From contig CAVVFL010000002.1 in assembly GCA_963747375.1 (NCBI GenBank), positions 1-64,000 on the forward strand: DNA of 64,000 nucleotides. Reading direction: 5' to 3'. Below are positions 9,728 through 19,635 of this stretch, in pieces (positions within the stretch are counted from its first letter, which is position 1; every line of letters starts with the position of its first letter). The notes below the pieces were generated by a model that was not told where the DNA came from, did no database searches, and saw nothing but the letters and a program-made list of their open reading frames with translations. The stretch comes from Sva-07 sp963747375. Lineage in GTDB: Bacteria > Actinomycetota > Acidimicrobiia > Acidimicrobiales > Ilumatobacteraceae. The position numbers were made by a program, and so were the translations under genes.

Positions 9728-11496
9728 ATGTCACCGGAGTCGTCCGACACTTCGTCTGCTCCAACGCACGACTCAGGGCAATTCGCATCGGCGCCGGCCG
9801 ACCAGACGCACCTGCAACTGGTCGACGAGGATTACACGGTTGTCTCGAATCCACATCGACCTCGCCGCAGCAATGGCACGCCAGACGGCGCTCATCGCGA
9901 GGCTCCAGGATCAGCAACAGGCACTGCAACAGGCACTACGGACAGATCTTCGTGCTGTCGCCAGGGATCAGAAGTCCTCTTCAGTCGCGCCATGATGAGA
10001 ACAGACTCGCTCGAACACGAGTACCGCGGCAGGGGACAGCTCGCGGACCTGACGTGGTACCCGACCTGGAGTGCGGAAGCTCCTGTGTGGGGAGATCCCC
10101 TGATCTCCGTCGTCATGCCGACTCGGGACCGACGAGAACTCCTCGAACGTGCGTTGAATTCGCTGCTGCGACAGACCTACGAAAGTGGGAGGCGGTGATC
10201 GTCGACGACGCCAGCACCGATGACACAGCCGATTTCGTCCGCTCCTCAGCAGCCAGGGACGCCAGGATCAGACTGATCCAGGCTGATGGCGGCGGATCCG
10301 CAGCGGCACGGAGGAACCGAGCGCTCCTCGAAGCGAAGGGGCAGATCTTGACCTATCTCGACGACGACAATCTCATGGGTCATGGGTGGCTCCGCCATCG
10401 CGGAGTTGTTCGGGTCGCGACAGCGAGGTCGACGTCGTCTACGGGGCACAACTTCGGCTCGAGGATCGGGCAATTCTTCGGAATCGCCGCCCTATGTCCC
10501 TCTTCGAGCCGTATGACGAACTTCGACTCGCGGAGAGCAACTTCATCGACATGGGCGTGATCGCTCATCGAGCCAATCTTCCGGTGCGACATGCGACGGG
10601 AGTTCGAGGAGTCGACGATTGGCACTTCCTTCTCGACGTCGCCGAGCACAGGGCGCCGCCACAGCCGCTGCCGATTGTCGCATCCATCTACCTCACGGTG
10701 GCACCCAATCGGGAGAGCCGACGATCGGATCACCACATCAGCGAGGGGTGGATCGACGCGATCCCGATCTGCGCATCGACGCCTGCTCGACGATCGGTTC
10801 GTTGATGCGGCACTTCGATACCACCCGCGCTGCTACGAGCTACCAAGTCGGCTCGCCGGTGCCGGCGATGACCCGGTTGGACGGCGACGTCCTCCTGTTC
10901 GTGCTCGTCGCCCTTGCGCGACAGATCCCCAACCGTTGCGAGTGGTTGACTGGGGCTCCGCACGAACGTGCGACGTCAATCGTGCAGTTCCTCAGCAACG
11001 CCGGGCTCGACGAATTGGCTGAACTACTGCTCGAGGCCCGATGAACGCGAACTGTCGCAAGTCGGGACCTTGATGGACAAGGGCGCAGCCTCCGTCGAGG
11101 GGGTTCGAGATACGCGGCCTCGTTCCCGCCGAAGCCGCTCACGTCGGTAGCTCCTCCCTGTTGCTGTGCCCCGGAGACCAACGAGTCATCCGAGAGCGAG
11201 CGACAGGAATCCATGTGCGTTCAGTCGGTCAGAGATCTCAGGGTCACGTTCGATGCAGTACTGATCGACGCTGACCGTCGCTGTGCCGGTACAGATGTGG
11301 CGAGATCCTCGTTGGCCCGGAAGGAGTCGTTCTCGTTCATGCTCCCCACGATGCGGCTGCGCCGAGATTTGAGGGATACGCCTCGTCGGCGCGGATCGGA
11401 CATCGCCTGTGGATCGCAACGCCTGACGAAACCGACTTCTCGAGGATCGTTCCGATCCGTGGGCTGATCGAAGGACGTGAGCCAGCTCAGACATGA
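9728..11496 (+). CDS. Glycosyltransferase family 2 with long unassigned C-terminal part (frameshifted)
   Basis: Starts ATG 9728 with a Ser/Thr-rich leader, then a linker ending DLTWYPTWSAEAPVWGDPL and the GT2 core: ISVVMPTRDRRELLERALNS, WEAVIVDDASTDDTADFV, LTYLDDDNLMGHGW (DDD metal site), FIDMGVIAHRANLPVRHA and VDDWHFLLDVAE. Switches near 10190, 10410 and 10760. After about 10780 the frame pieces LDGDVLLFVLVALARQIPNR, EIRGLVPAEAAHVGSSSLLL and GEILVGPEGVVLVHAPHDAA follow on, ending at TGA 11494-11496. I do not recognise this tail; it may be a second domain or a separate gene whose start was lost to indels. Whole product about 590 aa if one gene. Confidence 0.5.
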
Positions 11497-11502
11497 ATCG
11501 GC

Positions 11503-12030
11503 TCACGCCGATACGCCGTTGTGGTTCGAGTCATCGACGTGCTGGTATCCGATCCGCGATCGCAGTTGCCAGCATTCGGAGTACTCCTCAGCGACACTGG
11601 CGCCCCCGAATTCCGGACGAACTTGGGAGGAGCTGTGGAGAGCCGCCGAGCGAAATCGTGGGAGATCACGACAGAGGTTGAGACTGGACCTACGCTTGGC
11701 CTCGATGCTTGCTGATGCGCTCACCACTTCACCCGCGCCGAGACGTTCAAGCACCAAACGAACGTCTCCGACATCGGTGGTGAAGACGGGCACGCCCATC
11801 GCAAGGGCTTCGAGCAGGGCAAGAGGGGGCCTGCGTGGAGCTGTAGTCCGGGAGAACATCAGATTGGATCGACGGTTCGCCTGCATCGATCGACGAGGCA
11901 CGCCGAGTCGCCAATCGATCGGGCGGAGAATGCGACACCACTCGTGCACGGTACGGCAGCCGAGGGCGTCGACCAGAGGAACGGGGTTCGACTCGCACGA
12001 GCGGACGTCCAGGCGTTACCGGTTCGACGG
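11503..12030 (-). pseudogene. Glycosyltransferase family 4, C-terminal fragment
   Basis: Only the donor-binding half of a GT4 enzyme can be found: PPLALLEALAMGVPVFTTDV and GDVRLVLERLGAGEVVS match the E-x7-E donor site region, preceded by a partly readable stretch with HEWCRILRPIDWRLGV. At most about 175 aa fit between the stop at 11503 and the gmd start at 12052, against 350-400 aa for the family, so the acceptor-binding N-terminal domain is missing. Frame changes also occur near 11950. It converges with the GT2 gene ending at 11496. Either a true truncated remnant or the product of a larger assembly deletion at the gmd boundary. Confidence 0.5.
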
Positions 12031-12036
12031 CCAACG

Positions 12037-12042
12037 TAGACT
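12037..12042 (+). promoter_or_regulatory. -10-like box TAGACT before gmd
   Basis: TAGACT ends 9 nt before ATG 12052, with no Shine-Dalgarno sequence between them. This fits a leaderless or near-leaderless transcript. Confidence 0.4.
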
Positions 12043-12051
12043 CGCTGCCTT

Positions 12052-13047
12052 ATGTCTACAGCGTTTGTCACCGGTATCACTGGCCAGGATGGTCAGCATT
12101 TGGCGGAGTTCCTGCATTCGCAGGGTTATCACGTGTTCGGGATGGTGAAGGGCCAAACAATCCACCGGGTGGAGCGCCTCCAGGCGGAGTTGCCGTTCGT
12201 GGAGTTGGTGCCCGGGGGATCTGGCGGATCTGCCGTCGTTGGTCGGTGCGTTGCAGATGGCGCAGCCCGACGAGGTGTACAACCTGGGCGCGATCTCGTT
12301 CGTGGCGTTGAGTTTCAGTCAGGCGGAGTTGACGGCGAGCATCACCGGGCTGGGTGTGTTGCGCATGTTGGAAGCGGTCCGGATGGTGGGTGGGCGACGA
12401 ACAACCCGATCCGCTTCTATCAGGCATCATCCAGTGAGATGTTCGGTGAGGTGCGTGAGACCCCGCAGAGCGAGTTGACGCCGTTCCATCCTCGTAGCCC
12501 GTATGGGTGTGCGAAGGTGTTCGGCCATGACATCGTGGTGAACTATCGCGAGTCGTACGGGATGCACACGTCGTCGGGGATCTTGTTCAACCATGAGGGC
12601 CCTCGCCGGGGGATCGAGTTCGTGACCCGCAAGGTGACCAACACGGTGGCCCGGATCAAACTCGGGTTGCAGGACGAGGTGGTGTTGGGGAATCTGGACT
12701 CGAAGCGCGATGGGGGTACGCCGGTGACTATGTGAAGGGCATGTGGTTGATGCTGCAGCAGGATGAGCCGGATGATTACGTGTTGGCGACCGGGGAGACC
12801 CGCCTCGATCGAGGAGATGGTGCAGCGGGCGTTCGCCGAGGTGGGGATCGACAACTGGGCCGACTACGTGCGCCAGGACCCCAAGTTCCTGCGCCCCGCT
12901 GAGGTCGACTTGTTGATCGGTGACGCCACCAAAGCCAAGACGAAGCTGGGGTGGGAACCCGAAGTCGACTTCCCGACCCTGGTCAAGATGATGGTCGCCC
13001 ACGACCTCCAACTCGAAGCCACCAAAGCCGGACTCCCCGTGAACTGA
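12052..13047 (+). CDS. gmd: GDP-mannose 4,6-dehydratase (frameshifted)
   Basis: Short-chain dehydrogenase that converts GDP-D-mannose to GDP-4-keto-6-deoxy-D-mannose, the precursor of GDP-L-fucose (Fcl is encoded at 2397) and related deoxysugars. Motifs across frames: FVTGITGQDGQHLAEFL (NADP-binding loop), MAQPDEVYNLGAISFVALSF, FYQASSSEMFGEV (catalytic Ser/Thr and Glu region), HPRSPYGCAKVFGHDIVVNY (YxxxK), SGILFNHEGPRRGIEFVTRK and LGNLDSKRDWGYAGDYVKGM. It ends LGWEPEVDFPTLVKMM and TGA 13045-13047. Switches near 12215, 12390, 12710 and 12800. Length of about 330 aa is normal. Confidence 0.9.
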
Positions 13048-13191
13048 GTTCCAGCGCAGCTTCGATGAGTGTGGTGTACGACGGGACCGCGTCATGCGCA
13101 CTGGTGGGAGAGCGCTGTCCCCGACCCCAGCGATATTGCCGACGGTATGCGAGGGGGACTCCAGGACCGGACAGGTGGGACTCGAAGGTGC

Positions 13192-14007
13192 TCAGACCTC
13201 TTCGGGCAGCCGACGGCTCATGCGGTGGAAGATCATCCAGCCGATCGCAAGGCTCGCGAACGAGATCGCAGCGAGCCCAGCGATCGTGCGCCAGCCCGGT
13301 GCCCCGGCGTCGTAGAGCAGGCGTCGGTAGACCTCGACGAATCCGTTCATCGGGTTGAGCTTGAGGATGTTGTACACCCAGGTCGGTGCCTTTTCCTCGA
13401 GCAGCGAAGGTGGATAGACGATTGGGGTCGCCCAGAACCAGATCTGGGATGAGGATCGCCCAGAGGTAGCTCATGTCGCGGAAGTAGACGGCCAGGACGC
13501 TCAAGGCCATTGCCAATCCCGGTGGCGAACACCGCCAAGCAGAATGGACGTGAGCACGACGAGCGGGGAGCCATGGGAGGAACGGACTGCCGGCGATCAG
13601 GAGCACGATCGAGCAGCAGCGTCATCTCGATCGAGAACTGCACGCATGCGTGCAACACGTTCGAGAACACCAGGACCTCACGTGGGAACGCCACTCGCCG
13701 AACGAGCCCGGAGTTCGCCGAGATCGCACCGAGGCCGAGTGAGGTGATCAAGGCGAAGAAGTTCCACGGCAGCAGACCGCACAGCAGGTAAAGTGCGAAG
13801 TTGTCCAGGCCGGACGGGAACGCCGACTGGTGCCGTCGCGCCCAACAGGGTGCCGAAGACGAAGCCGTAGATGATGATCTGCGACAGCGGGTTGAGCATC
13901 GACCACGCCCAGCCGAGGAACGAGCGGCGGTACTTGGTGCGGAGTTCACGAAGCGTGAGATTCCACAACAGCTCGCGCGAGCGGTAGACGTCGGTGACGG
14001 GATGCAT
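13192..14007 (-). CDS. wzm: ABC-2 type glycan exporter permease (Wzm-like, frameshifted)
   Basis: Membrane subunit of an O-antigen/teichoic-acid-type ABC exporter that moves lipid-linked glycan across the plasma membrane. Start ATG 14007 gives MHPVTDVYRSRELLWNLTLR then ELRTKYRRSFLGWAWSMLNP, the hallmark N terminus of Wzm/TagG proteins, and a first helix QIIIYGFVFGTLL. Further helices: FALYLLCGLLPWNFFALITS, LAMALSVLAVYFRDMSYLWA, and at the end NPMNGFVEVYRRLLY with ASLAIGWMIFHRMSRRLPE. Switches near 13830, 13600, 13520 and 13430. About 270 aa. Unusually, it is divergent from the ATPase gene, which starts 118 nt away on the other strand. Confidence 0.8.
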
Positions 14008-14124
14008 GGGCGCAACGACGTTATCGCCGACGCACCGTGGACCATCGGCATGCCACCGGACACACGCCCGGCCATGTCGGGGGTGGTTGGTTCTGTCCGA
14101 TCGATCGGCAAGACTCGTTGCGCC

Positions 14125-15338
14125 ATGCCCACCGCCCTCGCCGTCAACGATCTCTGGAAGAGCTACCGGCTCTACCACGAGCGCAATCAGTACCTGAAGG
14201 CGGCGATCCTCAAGATGCGTCGATCCCGCTACGAGGAGTTCTGGGCGCTCAAGGACATCAACTTCGAGGTGCCGACCGGATCGACGTTCGGCGTCATCGG
14301 CTCCAACGGTTCCGGCAAGAGCACACTGCTCAAGACCATGGCCGGCATCCTCGTGCCGGAGAAGGGCGAGGTGCTGATCGACGGTCGTGTGTCGGCGCTG
14401 CTCGAACTCGGCGCCGGCTTCCACCCCGAGCTGAGCGGCCGGGAGAACGTCTTCCTCAACGGTGCGATCCTCGGCCTGTCGAAGAAGGAGATCACCGCCC
14501 GCTTCGACGACATCGTCGAGTTCGCCGGCCTCGCCGAGTTCATCGACACGCCGGTGAAGAACTACTCGTCGGGCATGTTCGTCCGGCTCGGCTTCGCCGT
14601 CGCAGCGCACGTCGAACCCGACGTGCTGCTGATCGATGAGGTGCTGTCGGTCGGCGACGAGAGCTTCCAGCGCAAGTGCGCCGAGAAGATCGACGAGTTC
14701 CGTCGCGACGGACGCACGATCGTGTTCGTCAGCCATGGCCTCAGCCAGGTCGAACAACTCTGCCAGGACGTGGCGTGGATCGAGAAGGGCGAACTCAAGA
14801 TGCTCGGCCCGGCCGCCGAGGTCATCGCCGCCTATCAGGGCGAGAGTCACCAGGCCGAACGGGTCGAGGGCGAGCAGGGATCCCGATGGGGGAGCGGTGA
14901 AGCGCAGATCGTCGACGTGAAGCTGCTCGACGTTCGGGCACGCCACAGTCGGTGCTGAACACGCTCGAGGCGGCGAGCATCCACGTCGACATCACCGCCC
15001 ACACGCCACTGCAGGACACGGTGGTCGTCGTCCGGATCGACAGCCTTGCCGGCAACCCCGTGTGGGGAACCAGCAGCCGTCGCGGCGGGCGCACCATCGG
15101 GCTCATCGACGGCCCGGCGTCGGTCGACATCGCCATCCCGAGCCTCCCACTGCTCGAAGGCGTCTACGACCTCACCGTCGCGCTGACCGATCACACGGAG
15201 GTCCACCCCTACGACCACTGGGATCGGCGCATTCGTTTCGAGGTTCGCCAGTACAAGTCGTACGACACCGGCGTGGTGAGCATCCCCGTCGGCTGGACGA
15301 TCACCGGCGCGAGGGGCGTTGTCCAGAGCGGATCGTGA
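14125..15338 (+). CDS. wzt: ABC glycan exporter ATPase with C-terminal glycan-binding domain (Wzt-like, one frameshift)
   Basis: ATPase that powers the Wzm channel. Start ATG 14125. Residues 1-260 are the nucleotide-binding domain: YLKAAILKMRR before the core as in polysaccharide exporters, Walker A GSNGSGKST, Q-loop region LELGAGFHPELSGRENVFLN, signature NYSSGMFVRLGFAVA, Walker B VLLIDEVLSVGDESF and switch FVSHG. A switch near 14945 joins it to a C-terminal beta domain (LNTLEAASIHVDITAHTPL to SYDTGVVSIP) like the Wzt domain that recognises the modified end of the glycan. About 400 aa in all. A GT2 gene follows within 10 nt. Confidence 0.85.
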
Positions 15339-15345
15339 GCGGCGA

Positions 15346-16374
15346 GTGCTCGCCGACGACGTGTCACCTCTGACCTCGGCTGAGCCGCTCGTCTCGATCA
15401 TTCGTCGTCACCTTCGGCACCGGACCGATCGTCGTCGACGCGCTGGACGCGGTTCACCGATATACGGCGATCGATCACGAGGCCATCGTCGTGGACTGCC
15501 TCCCGCTCCGATCCCTGCGACCAGAACGTCCAGACTCCTCGTCGATCGAACCGACATCCGCCTCATCGAAGCGACCGACAATCTCGGCTTCGCCGGCGGG
15601 AACGAACTCGGCGTCGAGCACGCGCGTGGCGAGTTCCTCTGCTTCCTGAATCCGGATGTGATCGTCGGACCCGGATGGCTCGAACCACTGGTTGCCGCGC
15701 TCGACGATCCGGTCGTCGGGATCGCTGCACCCGTCTTCGTGAACGACGACGGCACGCTTCAGGAGGCCGGGCAGCTCCTCTTCAGCGACACGTTCACGGC
15801 ACCTGTAGGCGGGCCCGACGTGATGCCGGGCGACGAGACGAACGTCTTCAGTCGCGATGTCGACTACGCGTCGGCCGCCTGCTGGCTCGTCCGGAGGGCC
15901 GAACACGTCGCGCTCGGCGGCTTCGACCGGCGCTACCACCCGGCCTACTTCGAAGATGCCGACTACGCACTGCGAGTCGAGGCCGCCGGGCGGCGGACGC
16001 GACTCGTCGCGGATGTCCCGCTCGTGCATCATCGTGGCAGGGGCACGGGCACATCGAGATGTCACACTCGGGCAGGTCACGCACGCCCGCTTCAAGGCGA
16101 CGTGGCAGGAACGACTCGCCGATCGTCCGAACCGACCCGGCTCGGATCGGGAGGCGATCGACAGCCGCGATCGGCTCGCCGGCACACGCACCTTGTTCAT
16201 CGGCTGGTCGGATACAGCGAGCTCTGCTGAGCTGTCAGCGGGAATCGATCGAGCGATCGACGTTGCCGCGACGCACCCACGCGACCGTGTCACACTGCTC
16301 ACGGACCGACCCATCCCCGACGCAGCTCGGGCGCGAGCAGCTGGCCTGGAGGTGCTGGTGACCGATTCGTCGGA
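15346..16374 (+). CDS. Glycosyltransferase family 2 (frameshifted)
   Basis: GT-A enzyme. Probable start GTG 15346, eight bases after the Wzt stop. After a switch near 15400 the first strand reads SIIVVTFGTGPIVVDALDAV; then NLGFAGGNELGVEHARGEF, CFLNPDVIVGPGWLEPLV (metal site NPD), the strand ACWLVRRAEHVALGGFD, and the acceptor motif RYHPAYFEDADYALRVEA of COG1216 enzymes. A C-terminal segment (FIGWSDTASSAELSAGIDRA, VTLLTDRPIPDAARARAAGL) follows after a switch near 16035. In the sequence as given this frame runs without a stop into the next membrane protein; the end at 16374 assumes a further indel. Confidence 0.6.
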
Positions 16375-16402
16375 TGATCAGGCGACGGAGATGCGCACGT
16401 CG

Positions 16403-17920
16403 ATGGCCGACGATGTGATCACGATCGGCACGCAGCCGTCGCCCGCACCGTCCACGCGTCGCACCGGCGTGGCGATCGGCATCGTTGCGATCGCGGCGAT
16501 TGCCGGGGTCGTCATCCGCTGGCTCCTGTTCGACTCCCCGGCGGCGATCATCAACGCCGACGAGGCCTACACGCGCATCGACGCCTACGAGATCCTGCAG
16601 GGGCAGTTCCCCATGGTGCTCGGCGGCACCGTCTACACGCTCCCGCTCGAGTCGTACCTCTACACACCGTTCACCTACGTGTTCGGCGCCAGCGTCGTCC
16701 CGCTGAAGGTGCTCAGCACGCTGTCGTGGGTCGGCGCCTCGGTGGTGCTGTTCTTCATCGGTCGACGCCTCGTCAGCACCCGAGCCGGAGTGATCGCGGC
16801 GATCATGTGCTGGATCACGCCGGGAGCACTGCTCATCCTGTCGATCACCGCCTATCCGGCCTACGCGTCGGGGATGCTCGTCGCCACGCTCGCGTTCCTC
16901 ACGGCATCCGTCGTCGTCGACGCCAGCGAGCCGAGCCGCCGCACGATGGTGCTGTTCGGCGTGTTCGCCGGGTTCGGGTTCTGGCTCCACCCCATGTTCC
17001 TCACGGTGATGATTCCGATGGTCGCGTTCGTGCTCTGGACCGTCCGACGTCGCCTCGACGGATGGCTCAGCGTCATCGCCGGCGGGATCCTCGGGTGCTT
17101 ACCGCTGCTCGCCTGGAACGCTGTCAACGGGTGGCCGTCGCTCGAAACGCCGGTGAAGGTCCCAGGCACCTACACCGAACGGCTGCGCACCTTTGCCGTC
17201 GACCTCCTCCCACGAGCCTTCGGCCTACGCGACTCGGGACTGAACTGGCACTACGACGTGCTCGGCCCGATCGTGTACGTCGCCCTGATCGCCACCGCGA
17301 TCTTCGGGCTCGTGACGATCGTTCGGCGACCGATGCCGCGCAGTCGGCTGCTCCTGCTCGTCGTGCTGCTCGCGGTGTATCCGATGATGGCGCTGCTGCG
17401 CAACCTCATCTACGCGAACGACGGTCGCTACGCCATGATCTCGTTCCCGTTCCTGCTCGTCGCACTGGCCGGCGGCGTCGACGCCATCGCCGGTCGGCGA
17501 CCGAAGGTGCGCACGGTCGGTGTGTTCGCACTCGTCGCCGTGATCTGGGTGTTCAGCTTCATCCGTCCGACGACCACGCCGTATCTCGACGCGCTCGGCA
17601 CCGACCCCAACGCTCAGCTGGGACAGATCGTCGATGTCCTCGACGAGGCCGGGATCACCCGCGTCTACGGCAGCTACTGGGCGGTGCTCCCCGTCGACTT
17701 CGCCGGCGACAACCGCATCGTCAGCGGCGTGTTCCCGTTCTGGCCGATCCGGTTCCCCGACCGCCAGCGGATCGTCGGCGCCACGCCGCCCGAGGATGTC
17801 GCGGTCATCTTCATGGCGTACGACGAGGACACTGCCTACCTGCTGATGCCCGTCGATCGGTACGAACGCATCCCGATCGGCGACCGCATCGTGTACCTGC
17901 CGCTGTCGCACACGAACTGA
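16403..17920 (+). CDS. Polytopic membrane glycosyltransferase, GT39/ArnT-like
   Basis: About 505 aa with some 11-12 helices (IGIVAIAAIAGVVIRWLLF, ASVVLFFIGRRLVST, IAAIMCWITPGALLILSI, GVFAGFGFWLHPMFLTVMIP and others). A first periplasmic loop after helix 1 reads DEAYTRIDAYEILQGQ, with acidic residues placed like the catalytic Asp/Glu of GT-C enzymes using polyprenyl-phosphate sugars. A soluble C-terminal part holds ITRVYGSYWAVLPVDF. Start set at ATG 16403 with GGAG about 12 nt upstream; the frame is open further 5' into the GT2 gene, so a true fusion cannot be excluded. Likely transfers a sugar outside the membrane, perhaps from the lipid-sugar made by the DPM1-like enzyme encoded next. Confidence 0.6.
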   Translation: MADDVITIGTQPSPAPSTRRTGVAIGIVAIAAIAGVVIRWLLFDSPAAIINADEAYTRIDAYEILQGQFPMVLGGTVYTLPLESYLYTPFTYVFGASVVPLKVLSTLSWVGASVVLFFIGRRLVSTRAGVIAAIMCWITPGALLILSITAYPAYASGMLVATLAFLTASVVVDASEPSRRTMVLFGVFAGFGFWLHPMFLTVMIPMVAFVLWTVRRRLDGWLSVIAGGILGCLPLLAWNAVNGWPSLETPVKVPGTYTERLRTFAVDLLPRAFGLRDSGLNWHYDVLGPIVYVALIATAIFGLVTIVRRPMPRSRLLLLVVLLAVYPMMALLRNLIYANDGRYAMISFPFLLVALAGGVDAIAGRRPKVRTVGVFALVAVIWVFSFIRPTTTPYLDALGTDPNAQLGQIVDVLDEAGITRVYGSYWAVLPVDFAGDNRIVSGVFPFWPIRFPDRQRIVGATPPEDVAVIFMAYDEDTAYLLMPVDRYERIPIGDRIVYLPLSHTN

Positions 17921-17939
17921 ACTGGCAGACTGACCGGCG

Positions 17940-18650
17940 ATGTGGAACGGACGCACCCTCGCCGTCGTACTGCCGACGTACAACGAAGCCGAGAGCATCG
18001 CCGCGTGCATCAAGGGCTTCGAAGCGCTGGGCATCGTCGACGACATCGTCGTGATCGACAACAACGCGCATCCCGACACGCAAGGCGAGGTCGAGGAGAC
18101 CAGCGCACGAGTCGTCGTCGAGACGATCCAGGGCTACGGCGCGGCGATCCAACGCGGCGTGGCCGAGACCGTCGACGCCGACCTCGTGTGCATCTGCGAA
18201 CCCGACGGCACCTTCGACCCCGACGACATCTTGAAGCTGCTGCCGTTCACCGCCGACGTCGACGTGGTCTTCGGGTCACGAACCGTGCGGATCTTCATCC
18301 TCAGCGGGGCCAACATGGGCCTGTTCCTCAAGTGGGGCAACTGGGCGGTCGCGAAACTGACCGAACTCCTCTTCAACACGGTGTATCTCTCCGACGTCGG
18401 CTGCACCTATCGGGTGCTCACCCGTGACGCCGTCGATCGGCTCCGTCCCGGCTTCCGCGAGACGGGGTCGGCGTTCGGCTACGAGATGATGCTGCTCACC
18501 GTCGAGCAGCGCCTCCCGATGGTGCAGGTACCCGTGAAGTATCAGCCGCGGGTGGGCGAGAGCTCGGTCACCGGCGACAGGATCCAGGCCTTCTGGCTGG
18601 GGCTCGAGATGATCCGCATGTGCGTCCGTCGCCGCATTCTGGGCCGGTAG
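17940..18650 (+). CDS. DPM1/DPG-synthase-like polyprenyl-phosphate glycosyltransferase
   Basis: Intact GT2 of 236 aa. RTLAVVLPTYNEAESIAACI is the N-terminal strand and NEAES loop of dolichyl-phosphate-sugar synthases; EGYGAAI-like IQGYGAAIQRGV binds the donor; CEPDGTFDPDDIL is the metal site (DG-T-F-DP), and VVFGSRTVRIFILSGANMGL the acceptor side. There are no C-terminal membrane helices, so this is the soluble type. It would charge a polyprenyl phosphate with a hexose for use by GT-C enzymes such as the one encoded just upstream (20-nt gap). Which sugar is used cannot be seen. Confidence 0.75.
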   Translation: MWNGRTLAVVLPTYNEAESIAACIKGFEALGIVDDIVVIDNNAHPDTQGEVEETSARVVVETIQGYGAAIQRGVAETVDADLVCICEPDGTFDPDDILKLLPFTADVDVVFGSRTVRIFILSGANMGLFLKWGNWAVAKLTELLFNTVYLSDVGCTYRVLTRDAVDRLRPGFRETGSAFGYEMMLLTVEQRLPMVQVPVKYQPRVGESSVTGDRIQAFWLGLEMIRMCVRRRILGR

Positions 18651-18661
18651 CGGCTATCGGA

Positions 18662-19597
18662 TCAGGGTCGCAGACACTCCCACGTGGCGAACTGGTAGCA
18701 CGGCTCGAATCCCATCCGCCGTGCCTCGGTGGTGTCCGCGACGGGAGTCAGGTCGGCGATCCGTACGTGCTCCAACAGCGTGGCAGGGTCGAACCCGCCG
18801 CCCTGCGCCGCCTGCGATGACAGCTCGCCGCGCAGCACATCGTCGTACTCGTCGGTGACCAGCACGGTCGTGGTGAACCCTGCCGCTCGCAACCGGTCCG
18901 TGAGATCCCACCCGAAGTTCCAGAACACCGGCGTGTTGTCGTCGTGGAACTCGGGAGTTGTCGGCGCCGCGGTCTGCCCGCGGGTCAGGGGAACCTGCAG
19001 GTACATCCGGCCTCCGGGTGCGATCACACGGAAGAGCTCCGACAGTGCCCGATCCGTGTCCGGCACGTGCTCGAGTACATGCGGCGTCAGGATGACGTCG
19101 ACTGATGCATCCGGGAGCGCGATCTGCTGCAGGTCGAGCTGGATGTCACCACTGTGGGCGCTGAGGTCGAAATCGCTCGTGCGGTACGAGAACCATCGTC
19201 GCATGTAGGCGCGGTACTCAACGCCGAGACGCGGGCTCGTTTCGATCACCCGGGTGCCACGCATCTTCCCCGACCGGCTCGTGAAACACCACAGCAGGAA
19301 CCGGTCGCGGGCGATCGAATCGCACTGCGGGCACTCGGCGGATTCGGTGTGGGCAGTGCCGAGGAATGCAGAGCCGGTCCACCGGCAGATGTTGCACCAA
19401 CGATCGCGCTGCTCCGACCGGGACGGTCGCTTCCAGATGGGAGCGGTGGCATCCCACCACCCTGCTGGCGGCGCTGCCAGACCAACGCGCCGGGCCACGG
19501 GCCGCAGCGTCTCCATGACCGCCGAGGGAATCGCTGCGGCGACGCGATGGTGCAACTGCACGGGCTCGGCGGACGACTCATCGGCGGCGGGGGACAT
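18662..19597 (-). CDS. Class I SAM-dependent methyltransferase with N-terminal CxxC/CxxC motif
   Basis: About 311 aa. Residues about 70-95 carry CNICRWTG and CPQCDSIARDRF, a four-cysteine zinc-ribbon-like unit seen at the front of some surface-polysaccharide methyltransferases. The Rossmann-like domain follows: GTRVIETSPRLGVEYRAYMR, the acidic end SAHSGDIQLDLQQIALPDAS, and DVILTPHVLEHVPDTDRAL with FRVIAPGGRMYLQVPL (motif of the UbiE/Coq5 methyltransferase_11 type). Start chosen at ATG 19597 so it does not overlap the divergent gene starting at 19636; an ATG at 19642 is also in frame. Probably methylates a glycan residue or terminus, an inference from context. Confidence 0.7.
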   Translation of the reverse strand: MSPAADESSAEPVQLHHRVAAAIPSAVMETLRPVARRVGLAAPPAGWWDATAPIWKRPSRSEQRDRWCNICRWTGSAFLGTAHTESAECPQCDSIARDRFLLWCFTSRSGKMRGTRVIETSPRLGVEYRAYMRRWFSYRTSDFDLSAHSGDIQLDLQQIALPDASVDVILTPHVLEHVPDTDRALSELFRVIAPGGRMYLQVPLTRGQTAAPTTPEFHDDNTPVFWNFGWDLTDRLRAAGFTTTVLVTDEYDDVLRGELSSQAAQGGGFDPATLLEHVRIADLTPVADTTEARRMGFEPCYQFATWECLRP

Positions 19598-19623
19598 GGC
19601 CGGGAGGCTAGTCACGTCGTCGC

Positions 19624-19629
19624 TAGCCT
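19624..19629 (+). promoter_or_regulatory. -10-like box TAGCCT before the coiled-coil gene
   Basis: TAGCCT ends 6 nt before the GTG at 19636, within the divergent gap. No Shine-Dalgarno sequence is present. Confidence 0.4.
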
Positions 19630-19635
19630 GACGCG

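Noticed and set aside
13678..14946. Minus-strand frame that joins the antisense of wzt to the Wzm start
   Set aside because: Only the last part (from 14007 on) is real Wzm; the upstream part is antisense to the Wzt ATPase domain.
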